Origin: CBDAPI01 sp964565865
GTDB lineage: Bacteria > Acidobacteriota > UBA6911 > RPQK01 > CBDAPI01
Direction: 5' to 3'
Length of the DNA stretch: 64,000 nucleotides
Assembly (NCBI GenBank): GCA_964565865.1
Contig: CAZMGM010000002.1
Coordinates: forward strand, 62,001 to 126,000
The stretch's first letter is position 1; every line of letters begins with the position of its first letter. The notes below the pieces were generated by a model. That model did not search any database, was not told the origin of the DNA, and saw nothing but the letters and a program-made list of their open reading frames with translations. Below are positions 18,807-27,516 of this stretch, piece by piece. The translations under genes and the position numbers were made by a program.

Positions 18807-19136
18807 GTGCATTTCTTTTGCGGCCTCGGGGCGAGCCTGTTTCTGGTGGCAGCCTTGCTCCAGTACAACGACCCCGATCCCCATATCTGGACCCCGATCT
18901 ACTTAATCCCGGCCTTGATCTGTCTCTTTGCGATTTCAGGGGGCATGCACTGGATCATTCCTATCGTGGTGAGCGGAATCGCTTACGCGGGTTTAGGACT
19001 GATGGCAGTTCGGGTATTTGGAGAACAGCCCCTTTTTTCCGAGGCGGGCCGCGAAATGTGGGGGTTTCTCGTGATCGCCCTGTGGCTGGACGGCCTGGGT
19101 GTGCTTCTGCTTTTGAAGGGTCGAACGGACTTCTAG
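18807..19136 (+). CDS. TMEM220 family membrane protein
   Basis: 109 residues with three to four membrane spans. The segment 'ALLQYNDPDPHIWTPIYLIPA' after the first span is the hallmark of the TMEM220 family (conserved NDPDP). The frame begins with GTG at 18807, which puts the first span at the very N-terminus as in relatives. No function is established for the family. A gene for a secreted cytochrome c-type protein starts 20 bases after its stop, so the two likely form a small operon. Confidence 0.8.
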   Translation: MHFFCGLGASLFLVAALLQYNDPDPHIWTPIYLIPALICLFAISGGMHWIIPIVVSGIAYAGLGLMAVRVFGEQPLFSEAGREMWGFLVIALWLDGLGVLLLLKGRTDF

Positions 19137-19156
19137 CAGGGAATGGGAGTTTTGAC

Positions 19157-20074
19157 ATGACAGCCATACGAGACAGGCACACTCAATCGACCCGTCAAAG
19201 ACCTGCCCGGATTCTACTCGGCCTGTTGATGATTACCGGCGGCGGGGCGTATTCCCAGGAATCCAGTGAAGAGGGTTCGAAACAGGACCTGGAGGAATTT
19301 CTCAGCACTAAAGGGGTGGAGGCTTTCGACATTGTGGTCCGCAACCCGAATCTTTTGAAGTCACGTGCAGCTCAGGTCAAAGTCTACCGGTCCCAGCGCA
19401 GTAAGAACCCCGGAATCCTGGCAGCTGCCTACCGGTTATGCTTCGAGGTACCGGGTCTGGAAGCAACCGCACCGATGATCCACCGGCGCTGCAACGGAGC
19501 TTTCATCGGATCGAATCCTGCACACCAGCGGCTGCTGCTCGAGGTGGCGTTGGAGAATCCCGATTTGAGAAAGGATCTGAGAGTCGTCGGTCTGATCAGT
19601 ACGGCCCTCCACTCCCAGGATGACGGGCTCCAACAGCTGGGGGAGATGATAGTTGAGAAGCATCCGGATTTGAAGGGCCATCCGGCTATCCGGAAAGCTC
19701 TTGGAGAGGATTCTCCAGGGCTTCCAGATTACGAGTCTTTCAAAAAGACCGTCAACCCCATATTCAGCTCCAGAGGATCTGACGGGCGGGCCTGTGTGAA
19801 CTGCCACAACAGTAGACCGGTCCTCTTTCTACCCGTGGCCGGACCCTACGAAGATGACGAACCCGTGACCCGGCAGCGCTACCTGTCAGTTCTGAGGGTG
19901 ATTGACCTGGAGAACCCCGCCGGCAGCCTGATCTTAAACAAACCGACGTATCCTGTGTCCGAGGACCCCAAAGGAGCTTCTAGCCCCGATCACCATACAG
20001 GCGGCGTGCGCTTCCAGGAAGGGGACGAGACCTACAGGCGGATTCTAGGGTGGATTCAGTCCGCGCAGAATTAA
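19157..20074 (+). CDS. Secreted protein with one c-type heme site
   Basis: 305 residues from the ATG at 19157, preceded by 'GGGAG' at 19145-19149; the frame is open upstream, but that part overlaps the TMEM220 gene. An N-terminal hydrophobic segment (residues ~18-32) is a signal peptide or anchor. The first ~190 residues are helical repeats without recognised family. The C-terminal third has a single heme-attachment motif CVNCH, followed by 'NPAGSLILNKPTYP' and a terminal helix, the layout of planctomycete-type PSCyt cytochrome domains. Probably periplasmic electron transfer or sensing; partner unknown. Confidence 0.75.
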   Translation: MTAIRDRHTQSTRQRPARILLGLLMITGGGAYSQESSEEGSKQDLEEFLSTKGVEAFDIVVRNPNLLKSRAAQVKVYRSQRSKNPGILAAAYRLCFEVPGLEATAPMIHRRCNGAFIGSNPAHQRLLLEVALENPDLRKDLRVVGLISTALHSQDDGLQQLGEMIVEKHPDLKGHPAIRKALGEDSPGLPDYESFKKTVNPIFSSRGSDGRACVNCHNSRPVLFLPVAGPYEDDEPVTRQRYLSVLRVIDLENPAGSLILNKPTYPVSEDPKGASSPDHHTGGVRFQEGDETYRRILGWIQSAQN

Positions 20075-20113
20075 GATTTCAGTTCCAGATCTCGACACCG
20101 TGGAGCGGCAAAA

Positions 20114-20153
20114 CACAACGGCGGGGCGTAAGCCGGCCGTTGCGAGTGTTGTG
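20114..20153. terminator. Dyad between convergent genes
   Basis: Nested inverted repeats: CACAAC (20114-20119) with GTTGTG (20148-20153), and AACGGC (20117-20122) with GCCGTT (20136-20141), plus an inner GGC/GCC pair. It lies between two convergent genes, so it could end transcripts from both sides; no clear U-tract. Confidence 0.4.
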
Positions 20154-20161
20154 AATCCATC

Positions 20162-21307
20162 TCAGGGTCTGGCCACCGTTGCCCACTTGCCCGTTGCCGC
20201 CGAATCTAGCACGGTGTCGCAAATCACCTGAGTCTCGAGTCCGTCACGAAAATCGGGGCAAGTTTTCTTCCCGGACTCCAGGCCTTCAAGAAAGTCAGCT
20301 GTGGCGTTAATGAAAGTATGCTCGTAGCCGATGCTGCAACCCGGAACCCACCACTTGTCCATGTAGGGATGATCCGCATCCCAGACCTGGATGGTGCGCC
20401 AGCCCCTGACCCTGCTGTCATCAGCATGGTTGAAGTATTGAAGTTGGTGGGCATTCTCCAGGTCAAAATAGAGTGAGCCCTTGTCACCATTGATCTCCAT
20501 GACACTCTGGTTCTTGCGACCGCGGGCATAGCGAGTAGACTCAAAAGTGGCCAGAGATCCGTTCTGGAAGCGGGCCAGGAATGCACAGGCATCGTCAATT
20601 CCAACGGGAGCAATCGTATCCGGATCCTCCTGCAGTGGACGCTCTTTGATAAACGTCTCTGTCATGGCCACCACTGACTCGATAGGTCCGTTAAGCCAAA
20701 GCGCCTGGTCAATGGAGTGGGCCAGAAGGTCGCCGGTTACTCCGCTGCCGGCCGCTTCCAGGTCAAGCCGCCACAGGGCCTGGCCCCCTTGCGGAACGTC
20801 CGGGCTAATCGTCCAGTCCTGCAGATACAGGGCTCGGTAGTGAAAGATCCGCCCCAGCTTGCCCTCTTCTATCACCTGCCTGGCAAGCGCCACCGCCGGC
20901 ACTCGGCGATAATTGAACCACACCATGTTGGGGACTCCCGCGGCTTCCACGGCCTTCGTCATCTCTCTTGCCTCCCCGGTGTTCATCGCCAGAGGCTTTT
21001 CGCACGCGATCATCTTGCCGGCCTGCGCCGCCGCCAGAGCGATGTCCAGATGCGTGTTGTTGGGCGAGCAGATATCTACCAAGTCAACATCGTCCCGTTT
21101 CACGACCCGGCGCCAATCAGTCTCATGGTCCTCCCAGCCCCAGTTGTTGGCGAAGCTGGCTACTTTGTCCGGGTTGCGAGCGCACACTACTTGCATAACA
21201 GGCTCGTACTCGAGGTCAAAGAACTGGTTCACCTTCCGATAGGCATTCGAATGGGCTCTTCCCATGAAGCCGTAGCCGATCAACGCCACATTCAGTTTCT
21301 TAGCCAT
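20162..21307 (-). CDS. Gfo/Idh/MocA family oxidoreductase
   Basis: 381-residue NAD(P)-dependent dehydrogenase. The N-terminal Rossmann fold starts 'VALIGYGFMGRAHSNAYR' (GxGxxG-type), and the family motif ACEKPLAMN (Lys of EKP) lies near residue 100. The C-terminal alpha/beta domain carries 'GSGVTGDLLAHSIDQALWL' (candidate catalytic His) and 'INGDKGSLYFDLEN'. Members oxidise sugars, inositols or sugar derivatives; the substrate cannot be read from sequence. The next genes on this strand (TIM-barrel epimerase, a second Gfo/Idh/MocA) suggest a carbohydrate oxidation-epimerisation module. Confidence 0.9.
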   Translation of the reverse strand: MAKKLNVALIGYGFMGRAHSNAYRKVNQFFDLEYEPVMQVVCARNPDKVASFANNWGWEDHETDWRRVVKRDDVDLVDICSPNNTHLDIALAAAQAGKMIACEKPLAMNTGEAREMTKAVEAAGVPNMVWFNYRRVPAVALARQVIEEGKLGRIFHYRALYLQDWTISPDVPQGGQALWRLDLEAAGSGVTGDLLAHSIDQALWLNGPIESVVAMTETFIKERPLQEDPDTIAPVGIDDACAFLARFQNGSLATFESTRYARGRKNQSVMEINGDKGSLYFDLENAHQLQYFNHADDSRVRGWRTIQVWDADHPYMDKWWVPGCSIGYEHTFINATADFLEGLESGKKTCPDFRDGLETQVICDTVLDSAATGKWATVARP

Positions 21308-21389
21308 ACTGCGAACTCCTCCAGCCCGGAATCAGACACTCGCATACCTTTGAGACATTCACCGCCGCCGGGGTAGTGTTGTAGCATCG

Positions 21390-22244
21390 TTAGGTTGCCG
21401 AGCACTGCTCCCACATCTCTCTTATAAAAAGGGAGCCTCCTTTATACACTTCCTCCGGTGATGCTGCGAAGTTGCGCCAGACTCGCAAAGCCGGAGCCCA
21501 CTCCGGAGTCAGTTGGGAGAAAGCTTCGATCACCATCCAACCGTCGTACTTAATGTCCTGCAGCGCCCGGAACGTGGTTTTCCAGTCAACTAGCCCGTCA
21601 CCGGGAGCTCCCCTATGATTCTCACTTACATGCACATGTTTGATATCGGAACCGGCCCGCCGTATCTCCAGGCTGATGTCCTTTTCTTCAATGTGGGCGT
21701 GATGGGTGTCGTAGAGGATGCCGAGAGCCGGATCTCCCACTTGCCGAACCAGCTGTAAAGCCTGTTCAACCGTCGTCAGAAGGTAACACTCGAACCGATT
21801 AAGACTTTCAACGGCCAGTGTCACTCCATTCTGGCCGGCATGACGGGCCACCGTCCCCAGGACTTCCGCGCACCAGGTCAGCTCCTCGTCGCTAGGCGGC
21901 ATGCCCGAAAACGCCCCGTGGGTGGAGTGAAACGGTCCGCCCAATACTTCGCTGCCCAGCTCTGTCGAAATGTCTACGGCCCACCTCAACTGGTCGAGTG
22001 CCTCCTGACGTACACTGGAATCCGAACTGATCGGATTTGCAGCCGCATCCAGAACGGCGATGGTTGTGACCTCCAACCCCAGATCGCCCAGACAGTTCTT
22101 CACCTCCTTGTAGTTGTCCGGGTTTGCCATATTGAGAAGGATTTCGACTCCGTCAAACCCAGCTTGCTGGATACTCTTCAGCAGGCCAAACTGCTCTCTT
22201 GTCAGGTAAGTGGTCCACAGAAGGAGGTTCATGCCAAGTTTCAT
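21390..22244 (-). CDS. Sugar epimerase/isomerase, xylose-isomerase-like TIM barrel
   Basis: 284 residues of the D-tagatose 3-epimerase / hydroxypyruvate isomerase superfamily. The four metal ligands expected from D-psicose 3-epimerase are visible in order: Glu in 'LAVESLNRFE', Asp and the next His in 'GILYDTHHAHIEE', His in 'KHVHVSENHRG' and Glu in 'MVIEAF'. It would move the keto group or invert carbon 3 of a ketose or inosose. It lies 83 bases upstream (in transcription order) of the Gfo/Idh/MocA gene at 20162-21307, which it probably partners. Confidence 0.88.
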   Translation of the reverse strand: MKLGMNLLLWTTYLTREQFGLLKSIQQAGFDGVEILLNMANPDNYKEVKNCLGDLGLEVTTIAVLDAAANPISSDSSVRQEALDQLRWAVDISTELGSEVLGGPFHSTHGAFSGMPPSDEELTWCAEVLGTVARHAGQNGVTLAVESLNRFECYLLTTVEQALQLVRQVGDPALGILYDTHHAHIEEKDISLEIRRAGSDIKHVHVSENHRGAPGDGLVDWKTTFRALQDIKYDGWMVIEAFSQLTPEWAPALRVWRNFAASPEEVYKGGSLFIREMWEQCSAT

Positions 22245-22426
22245 TGCAACCGCTCGCCTCTTGTGTAATGTTCTTCGCCGATTGTGGAATAGAAACCTTA
22301 TCAGATTGGGCCCGCCGATACACCATGTCGATCCGGCCGGAGAAGCCGAGCCGGGCGGCTACCAGATTGCACGTTTGGACGTTCTACGTCAGGGAAGCTG
22401 TTTGCGATCCAGAAGAGACACATCTC

Positions 22427-22588
22427 ATGTCCCGGCGTTATAGGAGAGTCTCCAGTCTCAACACGCCTGAAAGGTTTCGTACTCATCTCCGCGATCTGGG
22501 GCTCTCCATGAACTTCGACCCCGATTACCGCGATCATCCGCACGGGCAAGCGCTATGGCGGATCAAGAGAGAACGGAAGGAATCTTAG
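22427..22588 (+). pseudogene. Truncated N-terminus of a NADH:flavin oxidoreductase (old yellow enzyme family)
   Basis: From ATG 22427 the frame reads 'YRRVSSLNTPERFRTHLRDL' and 'GLSMNFDPD', which resembles the first ~35 residues of bacterial NADH:flavin oxidoreductases. Then the similarity ends and a TAG follows at 22586-22588. The rest of the enzyme (a ~400-residue TIM barrel) is absent. It looks like a leftover start of a deleted gene, identified from memory of family N-termini only. Confidence 0.45.
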
Positions 22589-22597
22589 CACCCGCCG

Positions 22598-23620
22598 TCA
22601 CTCCTGAATCTGATCCACTCTCACACGAGTTCCTGATTCAAACGATTTCCGAGCGGCCAGGGCGACGCGCAAAGCCTCGACACCATCCTCGACCAGGACG
22701 CGAGGCTTACGCCCGTGAATCACGTTGAGAGCAAAGTCTCTCAGCTGCAGTCGGTAGGCCTCGGAAAACCTCTGCGGGAAGTAGGGCACTGTGTCGTGAG
22801 AGACAGAGTTTTTGGTCATGATTCGAATCGGGGTCTCCCTCAGGTAGCCGATTTGAATGGTTCCTTCTGTTCCCATTAGGTCAGTACAGATGTCGTAGGC
22901 ATAAACTCCATGGCGACTCAAATCTACCTGACCGATCGCACCGTTTTCGAACTGCAGGCTCACCACGGCATGGTCGATGTCTCCGAGTTCCCCTATTTCG
23001 GGATAAACAAGTACACCGCCGGTACTGGAGACCTCTCGAACCGGTCCCATGAACCAGAGCGCCAGGTCGAAATCGTGAATACCCATGTCCACAAAAATTC
23101 CTCCTGAGCTTTCCGGGTGAAGATATCCCAGCGAAGGGCGATACGGATCGCGTGAACTGGACTTGAACATGACAAGGCGCCCGGCCGTACCCTCTTCGAT
23201 CCTGGCTTTCGCTGCGGCGTAACCCGGATCGAAGCGGCGCATGAAACCCATTTGGAAAAGAGCTCCCGACTTTGCGACTGCATCCTTCTGGGCCATCGCG
23301 TCCCGGAAGGTTACAGACAGTGGTTTTTCGCAAAACACCGGCTTGCCAGAGGCCAGTGCAGCCTGGACGATGCGGCGGTGCGTGTTGGTCGGCGAGACGA
23401 TGATAACCGCCTGGACTGCAGGATCTTCCAGGAGCTCTTCCGCCTCCCTGTAGCAGTGAGTATCCGGCCATCGCTCCGCTACGAAGGCCCGGGCTTCCGG
23501 TTCGGGATCAGCGGCGGCAGCCAGGCCGGTCTCATAGATGGCACCCGCAAGGTGGTTGGCATAGATTCGTCCCAAGCGGCCCAGCCCGACCAGCCCAACC
23601 TGAACAATATCTCGAGCCAT
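22598..23620 (-). CDS. Gfo/Idh/MocA oxidoreductase, inositol 2-dehydrogenase-like
   Basis: 340 residues. Rossmann motif 'VGLVGLGRLGRIYANHLAG' at the start, EKP motif in 'PVFCEKPLSVTF', then 'GGIFVDMGIHDFDLALWFMG', where the Asp and His match the catalytic Lys-Asp-His set of inositol 2-dehydrogenase (IolG), and 'MGTEGTIQIG' in the C-terminal sheet. Closest in feel to IolG, so inositol or a related cyclitol is a reasonable substrate, but no other iol gene is seen. It lies on the same strand as the epimerase and the first Gfo/Idh/MocA gene, separated by ~350 bases with the truncated flavin oxidoreductase. Confidence 0.88.
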   Translation of the reverse strand: MARDIVQVGLVGLGRLGRIYANHLAGAIYETGLAAAADPEPEARAFVAERWPDTHCYREAEELLEDPAVQAVIIVSPTNTHRRIVQAALASGKPVFCEKPLSVTFRDAMAQKDAVAKSGALFQMGFMRRFDPGYAAAKARIEEGTAGRLVMFKSSSRDPYRPSLGYLHPESSGGIFVDMGIHDFDLALWFMGPVREVSSTGGVLVYPEIGELGDIDHAVVSLQFENGAIGQVDLSRHGVYAYDICTDLMGTEGTIQIGYLRETPIRIMTKNSVSHDTVPYFPQRFSEAYRLQLRDFALNVIHGRKPRVLVEDGVEALRVALAARKSFESGTRVRVDQIQE

Positions 23621-23643
23621 GGCAAATCAGGACGGGAATCGCT

Positions 23644-24024
23644 TCAGAATCCGGTGAGCGGGGCTCCCGCAAGGGCTAGGTGCCCGTGGTGAAAGTATGG
23701 AGGCGTTTCTAGGATCACGTAGTCCACGTCCGTTTCCAGGACTTTTCGAAAGGTGTCGAATCCGACGAAATACCGGCCGGAAGGAATTTCCTGAACCGTC
23801 TTTGCGGGGGTGATCCTGGCCTTCTGAATATGGTCATCAAAGACGTCCTCCAGAACCAGAACCCTTATATTAGGAGCACTTTCGAGGGCGTTTCTCGCTG
23901 GTCCTTGCCCCCACGACAGCCTACCAGGCCCATCACAGAAAGAAGTAAAACCACACCTAAAGGCTGCCGGGGCCGATCTCTTAATTCCGGCTTCCACGGA
24001 AGGCAACATCCTGTTCAGCAACAT
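23644..24024 (-). pseudogene. N-terminal fragment of a third Gfo/Idh/MocA oxidoreductase
   Basis: 126 residues resembling the N-terminal half of a Rossmann domain: 'APNIRVLVLEDVFDDHI' (end of beta-2), 'RYFVGFDTFRKVLETDVDYV' and 'ILETPPYFHHGHLA' (the ATPPxxHxxH region before EKP). The reading frame ends in an unrelated tail before the EKP motif, and the GxGxxG strand is degenerate. The catalytic and C-terminal domains are missing. It sits just upstream of the intact gene at 22598-23620. Confidence 0.6.
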
Positions 24025-24202
24025 ACTAACACGAGCTGGATTTGCGCAAATCGGGGCCGTTTATGGTTCGACAACTCCGTCTTCCCAGTGCACCGGGAAG
24101 ATACTTAGAGCACCAGTTGCGGTCTTGAGAAGCTGCGGCACTGAAGGCGATCCGCCACCGCCACCCGGCGCAGCCCCGGAAGGTTGGGAGGTGGAATTCT
24201 TC

Positions 24203-25555
24203 CTACAGCGACTTCAAAAATGCCAGGAGGTCCCACGTCTGTTCCTCGGAGAGCGATTCGAAGGCCCCACGGCTGTTTTCTGCTTCCACTTTGTGCAGAA
24301 GAATGGCCTCTGTCAGGGTAGAAGCTCTCCCGTCGTGCAGGAAAGGGGAACGGAAGCGGAGTCCCCACAACGGTACGGTGCGGATTTCATTTGGTTTCGC
24401 ACCGGCTTGACCGATACCATCGCCGGTTCCGACATCGTGCAGGAGAAAATCGCCGTAAGGGTGAAACCGCTTGAAACTGAGTGCTTGGAAGAGTGCGGGC
24501 CCGGTTTCGAGGGCCTCGACGTGACAACTCTGGCAACCAATACTGCGAAAAATCTGTTCCCCGCGGAGAACCTCTTCGTTAATTTCCCCCCGCGTGGGAG
24601 GACCTAGAAGGCGCAGAAAGTTGGCAAAGTTGTCGACACCTCTCAGGCCCGTCGACAGTTCCGGTCCGTCCTCGGGGTCGGGGGCCGGGTCGATCAGCTC
24701 CAGCAGTTCGCAATCGACTCCCCACGGACAGGCTTCGAGAAGAAAAAGGTCGTTGGTAATCCCCATTTCATCCCGGTAAGCTTCGGCACCAAAGGTGAAA
24801 AGGCTCGACTGCTGGGATTTCCAGCCGAAACGCCCCAGTTGCAACTGGCCGCTCTCCCGGTCCAGGATCAACGGTACCCGGCCACTGACTCCATCCCCAT
24901 CGGTATCATCAGGATCGGCCAGCGACAATAGAGTCACATCCACAACGGCTTCAACTAGGCCGAGCCCGAACAAGGGAAGAGCTTTCCTGTGGGCGACCAC
25001 GTTTGCTTCCGGTGGAATCGCTGCCTGGATCGAATGTACCGGGAGTGAAAACATCTGAAAGTTCGAGCCGCCTGGGAACTCTTCGAAGGTACCGTTCTCG
25101 TGCAGGATTCCGGCACGAGTTTCCAGAACGGTACCCGAGCCTCCAATGGCTGGGATCGAGTGGCATTGAGCACAGGATCGACCATTGTAGACGGGCCCCA
25201 GGCCCTCTGCCGCATCCTCCACCTCCAGAAAGTCTTCCAGGCCTAGTCGGAACAGTTCGAATTCCTGCGCGGAGATCCCGCCGACCGGATCTCCCATGAA
25301 TGTCCCCTTCACGATGTCAACCGCACGGCCAGTCTTCATGTCAGCTGCACGGACAGTCTTCATGTCAGCCGTACGGCCAGTCTTCACGGGGTGGCCCTGT
25401 TTTCTCCTGGTTCTCCTCTGAAATCCGAACACAGCACTTGCAGCGAACACTACGACCAGGACACAAATGACGAACGGCTGCCATGGGGGTGTTCTCTGTC
25501 GCTGGTTTCTCGTTTCTCGTTTTCTGCGGTGCTGATCCATCGCCTGTCTCCTCAT
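24203..25555 (-). CDS. Di-heme oxidoreductase (DHOR/DUF1111), c-type cytochrome
   Basis: 450 residues. One N-terminal membrane anchor (~28-45) is followed by a short repetitive segment (residues ~58-83, 'TADMKTVRAADMKTG') encoded by a 24-bp tandem repeat. Two heme sites follow: CAQCH at 128-132 and CQSCH at 341-345, with the DHOR-typical 'RTVPLWGLRFRSPFLHDGRA' and a terminal 'LLAFLKSL'. DHOR proteins often sit with metal-uptake or porin genes. The start overlaps the cupredoxin gene by 4 bases (ATGA), so it is translationally coupled and is the third gene of the porin-cupredoxin-DHOR operon. Likely a periplasmic electron carrier taking electrons from, or giving them to, the copper protein. Confidence 0.88.
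   Translation of the reverse strand: MRRQAMDQHRRKRETRNQRQRTPPWQPFVICVLVVVFAASAVFGFQRRTRRKQGHPVKTGRTADMKTVRAADMKTGRAVDIVKGTFMGDPVGGISAQEFELFRLGLEDFLEVEDAAEGLGPVYNGRSCAQCHSIPAIGGSGTVLETRAGILHENGTFEEFPGGSNFQMFSLPVHSIQAAIPPEANVVAHRKALPLFGLGLVEAVVDVTLLSLADPDDTDGDGVSGRVPLILDRESGQLQLGRFGWKSQQSSLFTFGAEAYRDEMGITNDLFLLEACPWGVDCELLELIDPAPDPEDGPELSTGLRGVDNFANFLRLLGPPTRGEINEEVLRGEQIFRSIGCQSCHVEALETGPALFQALSFKRFHPYGDFLLHDVGTGDGIGQAGAKPNEIRTVPLWGLRFRSPFLHDGRASTLTEAILLHKVEAENSRGAFESLSEEQTWDLLAFLKSL
25326..25387 (-). repeat. 24-bp tandem repeat (~2.6 copies) inside the DHOR gene
   Basis: Units begin at 25326, 25350 and 25374 (the last one partial) and differ by only a few bases. The unit is a multiple of three, so copy number can change without breaking the frame; it encodes the 8-residue repeat (K-T-x-R-A-A/V-D-M/I type) next to the membrane anchor. 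Confidence 0.85.
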
Positions 25556-25953
25556 TCTTTAAAGCCCGGTCCATGCACAGTACTAGAGCTGGGAGCGACT
25601 CGGATGACCCCACGCATGGATGCATGTCCTGCGCCACATGAGCGAGAGCATTCGAAACGGTACCGACCGGGTTTTTCGGCCTGGAAGGTAACCTTTGCTT
25701 TTCCCTCACCCCGGGGTGGAATCCGAACATCAGTGTCGGTCCCGACGATCCTGAACCCGTGTGTGACATCCTGGCTGGTCAACACGATTTCGATGGTAGT
25801 TCCTGCGTGCATGTTGATCCTGGAAGGCACAAATTTAAAGCGTCTCGCCTTGACTTTGACTTGTTGAACAGGGTTGCCCCTCTCCGGCTGCCCTTCACCC
25901 TCCATTCCGGTCAGGCCAACCAGCAGCACCCAAAGAACCATAATAAGCTTCAC
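25552..25953 (-). CDS. Secreted CuA-type cupredoxin (COX2-like)
   Basis: 133 residues: signal peptide (~1-20) and one cupredoxin domain. The metal ligands fit a binuclear CuA site as in cytochrome oxidase subunit II: His65 ('VTHGFRI'), then C102-x3-C106-G-x2-H110-x2-M113 ('CSRSCGAGHASM'). There are no membrane helices of subunit II and no oxidase genes nearby, so it is a free-standing periplasmic electron carrier. The gene follows the porin gene and overlaps the DHOR start by 4 bases. Its natural partner is probably DHOR; the terminal acceptor is unknown. Confidence 0.85.
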   Translation of the reverse strand: MKLIMVLWVLLVGLTGMEGEGQPERGNPVQQVKVKARRFKFVPSRINMHAGTTIEIVLTSQDVTHGFRIVGTDTDVRIPPRGEGKAKVTFQAEKPGRYRFECSRSCGAGHASMRGVIRVAPSSSTVHGPGFKE

Positions 25954-26087
25954 TTTCGCGCTCCTCAGGGATACTGCTTTCCCCTATCCGTAGCCCAGAA
26001 ATAGCGGATTTGATCCGGATGGGCTCCTTTGACGTCTGGCAGCCCGTAGTGGAATACCCGCTGTCTTGCTTCTCATTCCAGGTACGG

Positions 26088-27476
26088 TCAAAACCACCAG
26101 CCGATCCCAAAGTTCCAACGATTGGGTACGCGTACTACAGAACTCTCATTTCTCATCAGGTTATAGTCGAACTTGAAGGCGATGTCGGGATGGGGAAAGT
26201 AGGTCAGCCCCAGCACGTGTGCGGAACGGTCGAACTGCTCGAGAGGGAGAAAGCCCGCCGGCATGCGGTACTGTGTATCAAAGTCTTCGTATCTGTAAAA
26301 AGAGACCAGTTGATGCCGCAGTTCCAGGGGAAGCAGCTGAACCCCTCCTTCCAGGTAGAAGCCTCGCATCCTTTCGGCAATGTTGGGGTTGATGCCGCTA
26401 TGCAGCTGCCGTGCACGGCTGATCTCGGCAGCATCCGTAAGATCCGTAATAGCGAATTGACCACGGGTTGAGAGCCGATTCCAGCGCCACTCTCCATCAA
26501 ACTCGAAGATCTTCATTCGACCTGAGAGATCGAAATCAAATCCGGTATTGCCCGCCCAGAAACTCGCCCCCAGATTCACATTGGGGATCCCGGCATACTC
26601 GAGGCGCCCCACACCGGCCATATGGCTGGCGTTGTCAAAGAATCCCTTCTGGAGGCCACCAGGGAAGCCTTCTTCTGCGGAAAAAAAGGATGCGTTCATA
26701 CTACTCATCCCAAAAGCCTTGAACGAAAAACCCTTGCCCAAATCTCCTACCAGTCCCGCTCCTTGGCTGAACCAGGTAGTTGGGATAATCACAGTATCGA
26801 CGAAAGGTCTCTCTACACCGTTAAAACTGGAAGGTTCGTGCCGTTCGTTCACGATCCCCATGGGAGTGATCATCATTCCAGCCCGAAAGCTGAAACCAGG
26901 ATGGAGTATGAAATCGAGATAGGCTTGTTCCAGTTCAAGCTCTCCACTCTCTTCGCCCCCCTCGATCAGCGCATGCTCTAGCTCAAGCTCCCCAACAAAG
27001 CGGATTCGGTCATTGAACTGATGTCCGAAGAGAAGTACAAAGCGATGGAAGTCCAGAACCGTGGGATTGATGTTGTCATGGTTCAAGTGCATATCCATGT
27101 AACCTCCGTAGGGCTCCCTTCGAGGTTCATCCGGATCGACTACAACCACCCGCTCCTGTTCAACCGTCTCCGTGGTCGACATCTCGGTCTCAGCCCTGGT
27201 CTCAGCTTCAACTTCGGCTACCAGTTCCCGAACCTCCCCAGACAGCGAATGCGAAGCCTCCATCAGACGCTCTGACTGCTCCTTGGGCACCAGTTTTGCC
27301 AGACCGGTAAGGATCTTCTCCATGCCCTTTTCCACTCGTGAAAGCCTGGCCTCGAGGTCGTTCAGACGCCCTTCTACCTCAGAGACCGTCGCGGTTTTCT
27401 GGCGGGGACCGCCCTGCCCCGACACTGGAACTAAGAAGAGAAAGATACTCAGTAAGAAAACCAGTCTAGAGCTCAC
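26088..27476 (-). CDS. Outer-membrane porin with N-terminal coiled coil
   Basis: Start chosen at GTG 27476, because GGAG (27483-27486) lies 6 bases before it and the signal peptide (hydrophobic to ~residue 20) then begins at once; a TTG at 27488 is the alternative. After the signal peptide a heptad-rich segment (~25-80, 'VEGRLNDLEARLSRVEKGM') precedes a beta-barrel of alternating strands ending in aromatic 'WNFGIGWWF', with terminal Phe as in outer-membrane porins. The barrel resembles phosphate-selective porin O/P relatives, but the solute is unknown. First gene of the porin-cupredoxin-DHOR operon, read from the promoter at 27517-27545. Confidence 0.8.
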   Translation of the reverse strand: MSSRLVFLLSIFLFLVPVSGQGGPRQKTATVSEVEGRLNDLEARLSRVEKGMEKILTGLAKLVPKEQSERLMEASHSLSGEVRELVAEVEAETRAETEMSTTETVEQERVVVVDPDEPRREPYGGYMDMHLNHDNINPTVLDFHRFVLLFGHQFNDRIRFVGELELEHALIEGGEESGELELEQAYLDFILHPGFSFRAGMMITPMGIVNERHEPSSFNGVERPFVDTVIIPTTWFSQGAGLVGDLGKGFSFKAFGMSSMNASFFSAEEGFPGGLQKGFFDNASHMAGVGRLEYAGIPNVNLGASFWAGNTGFDFDLSGRMKIFEFDGEWRWNRLSTRGQFAITDLTDAAEISRARQLHSGINPNIAERMRGFYLEGGVQLLPLELRHQLVSFYRYEDFDTQYRMPAGFLPLEQFDRSAHVLGLTYFPHPDIAFKFDYNLMRNESSVVRVPNRWNFGIGWWF

Positions 27477-27499
27477 ATTTTTCTCCAACGGAAGAGTTT

Positions 27500-27511
27500 T
27501 TAGATGTCTAA
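27500..27511. promoter_or_regulatory. Second dyad in the porin 5' region
   Basis: TTAGA-TG-TCTAA is a perfect inverted repeat just downstream of the predicted -10 box. It shares TTTAG/CTAA half-sites with the operator candidate at 27519-27534, so a second regulator site is possible. Confidence 0.35.
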
Positions 27512-27516
27512 GAAAA

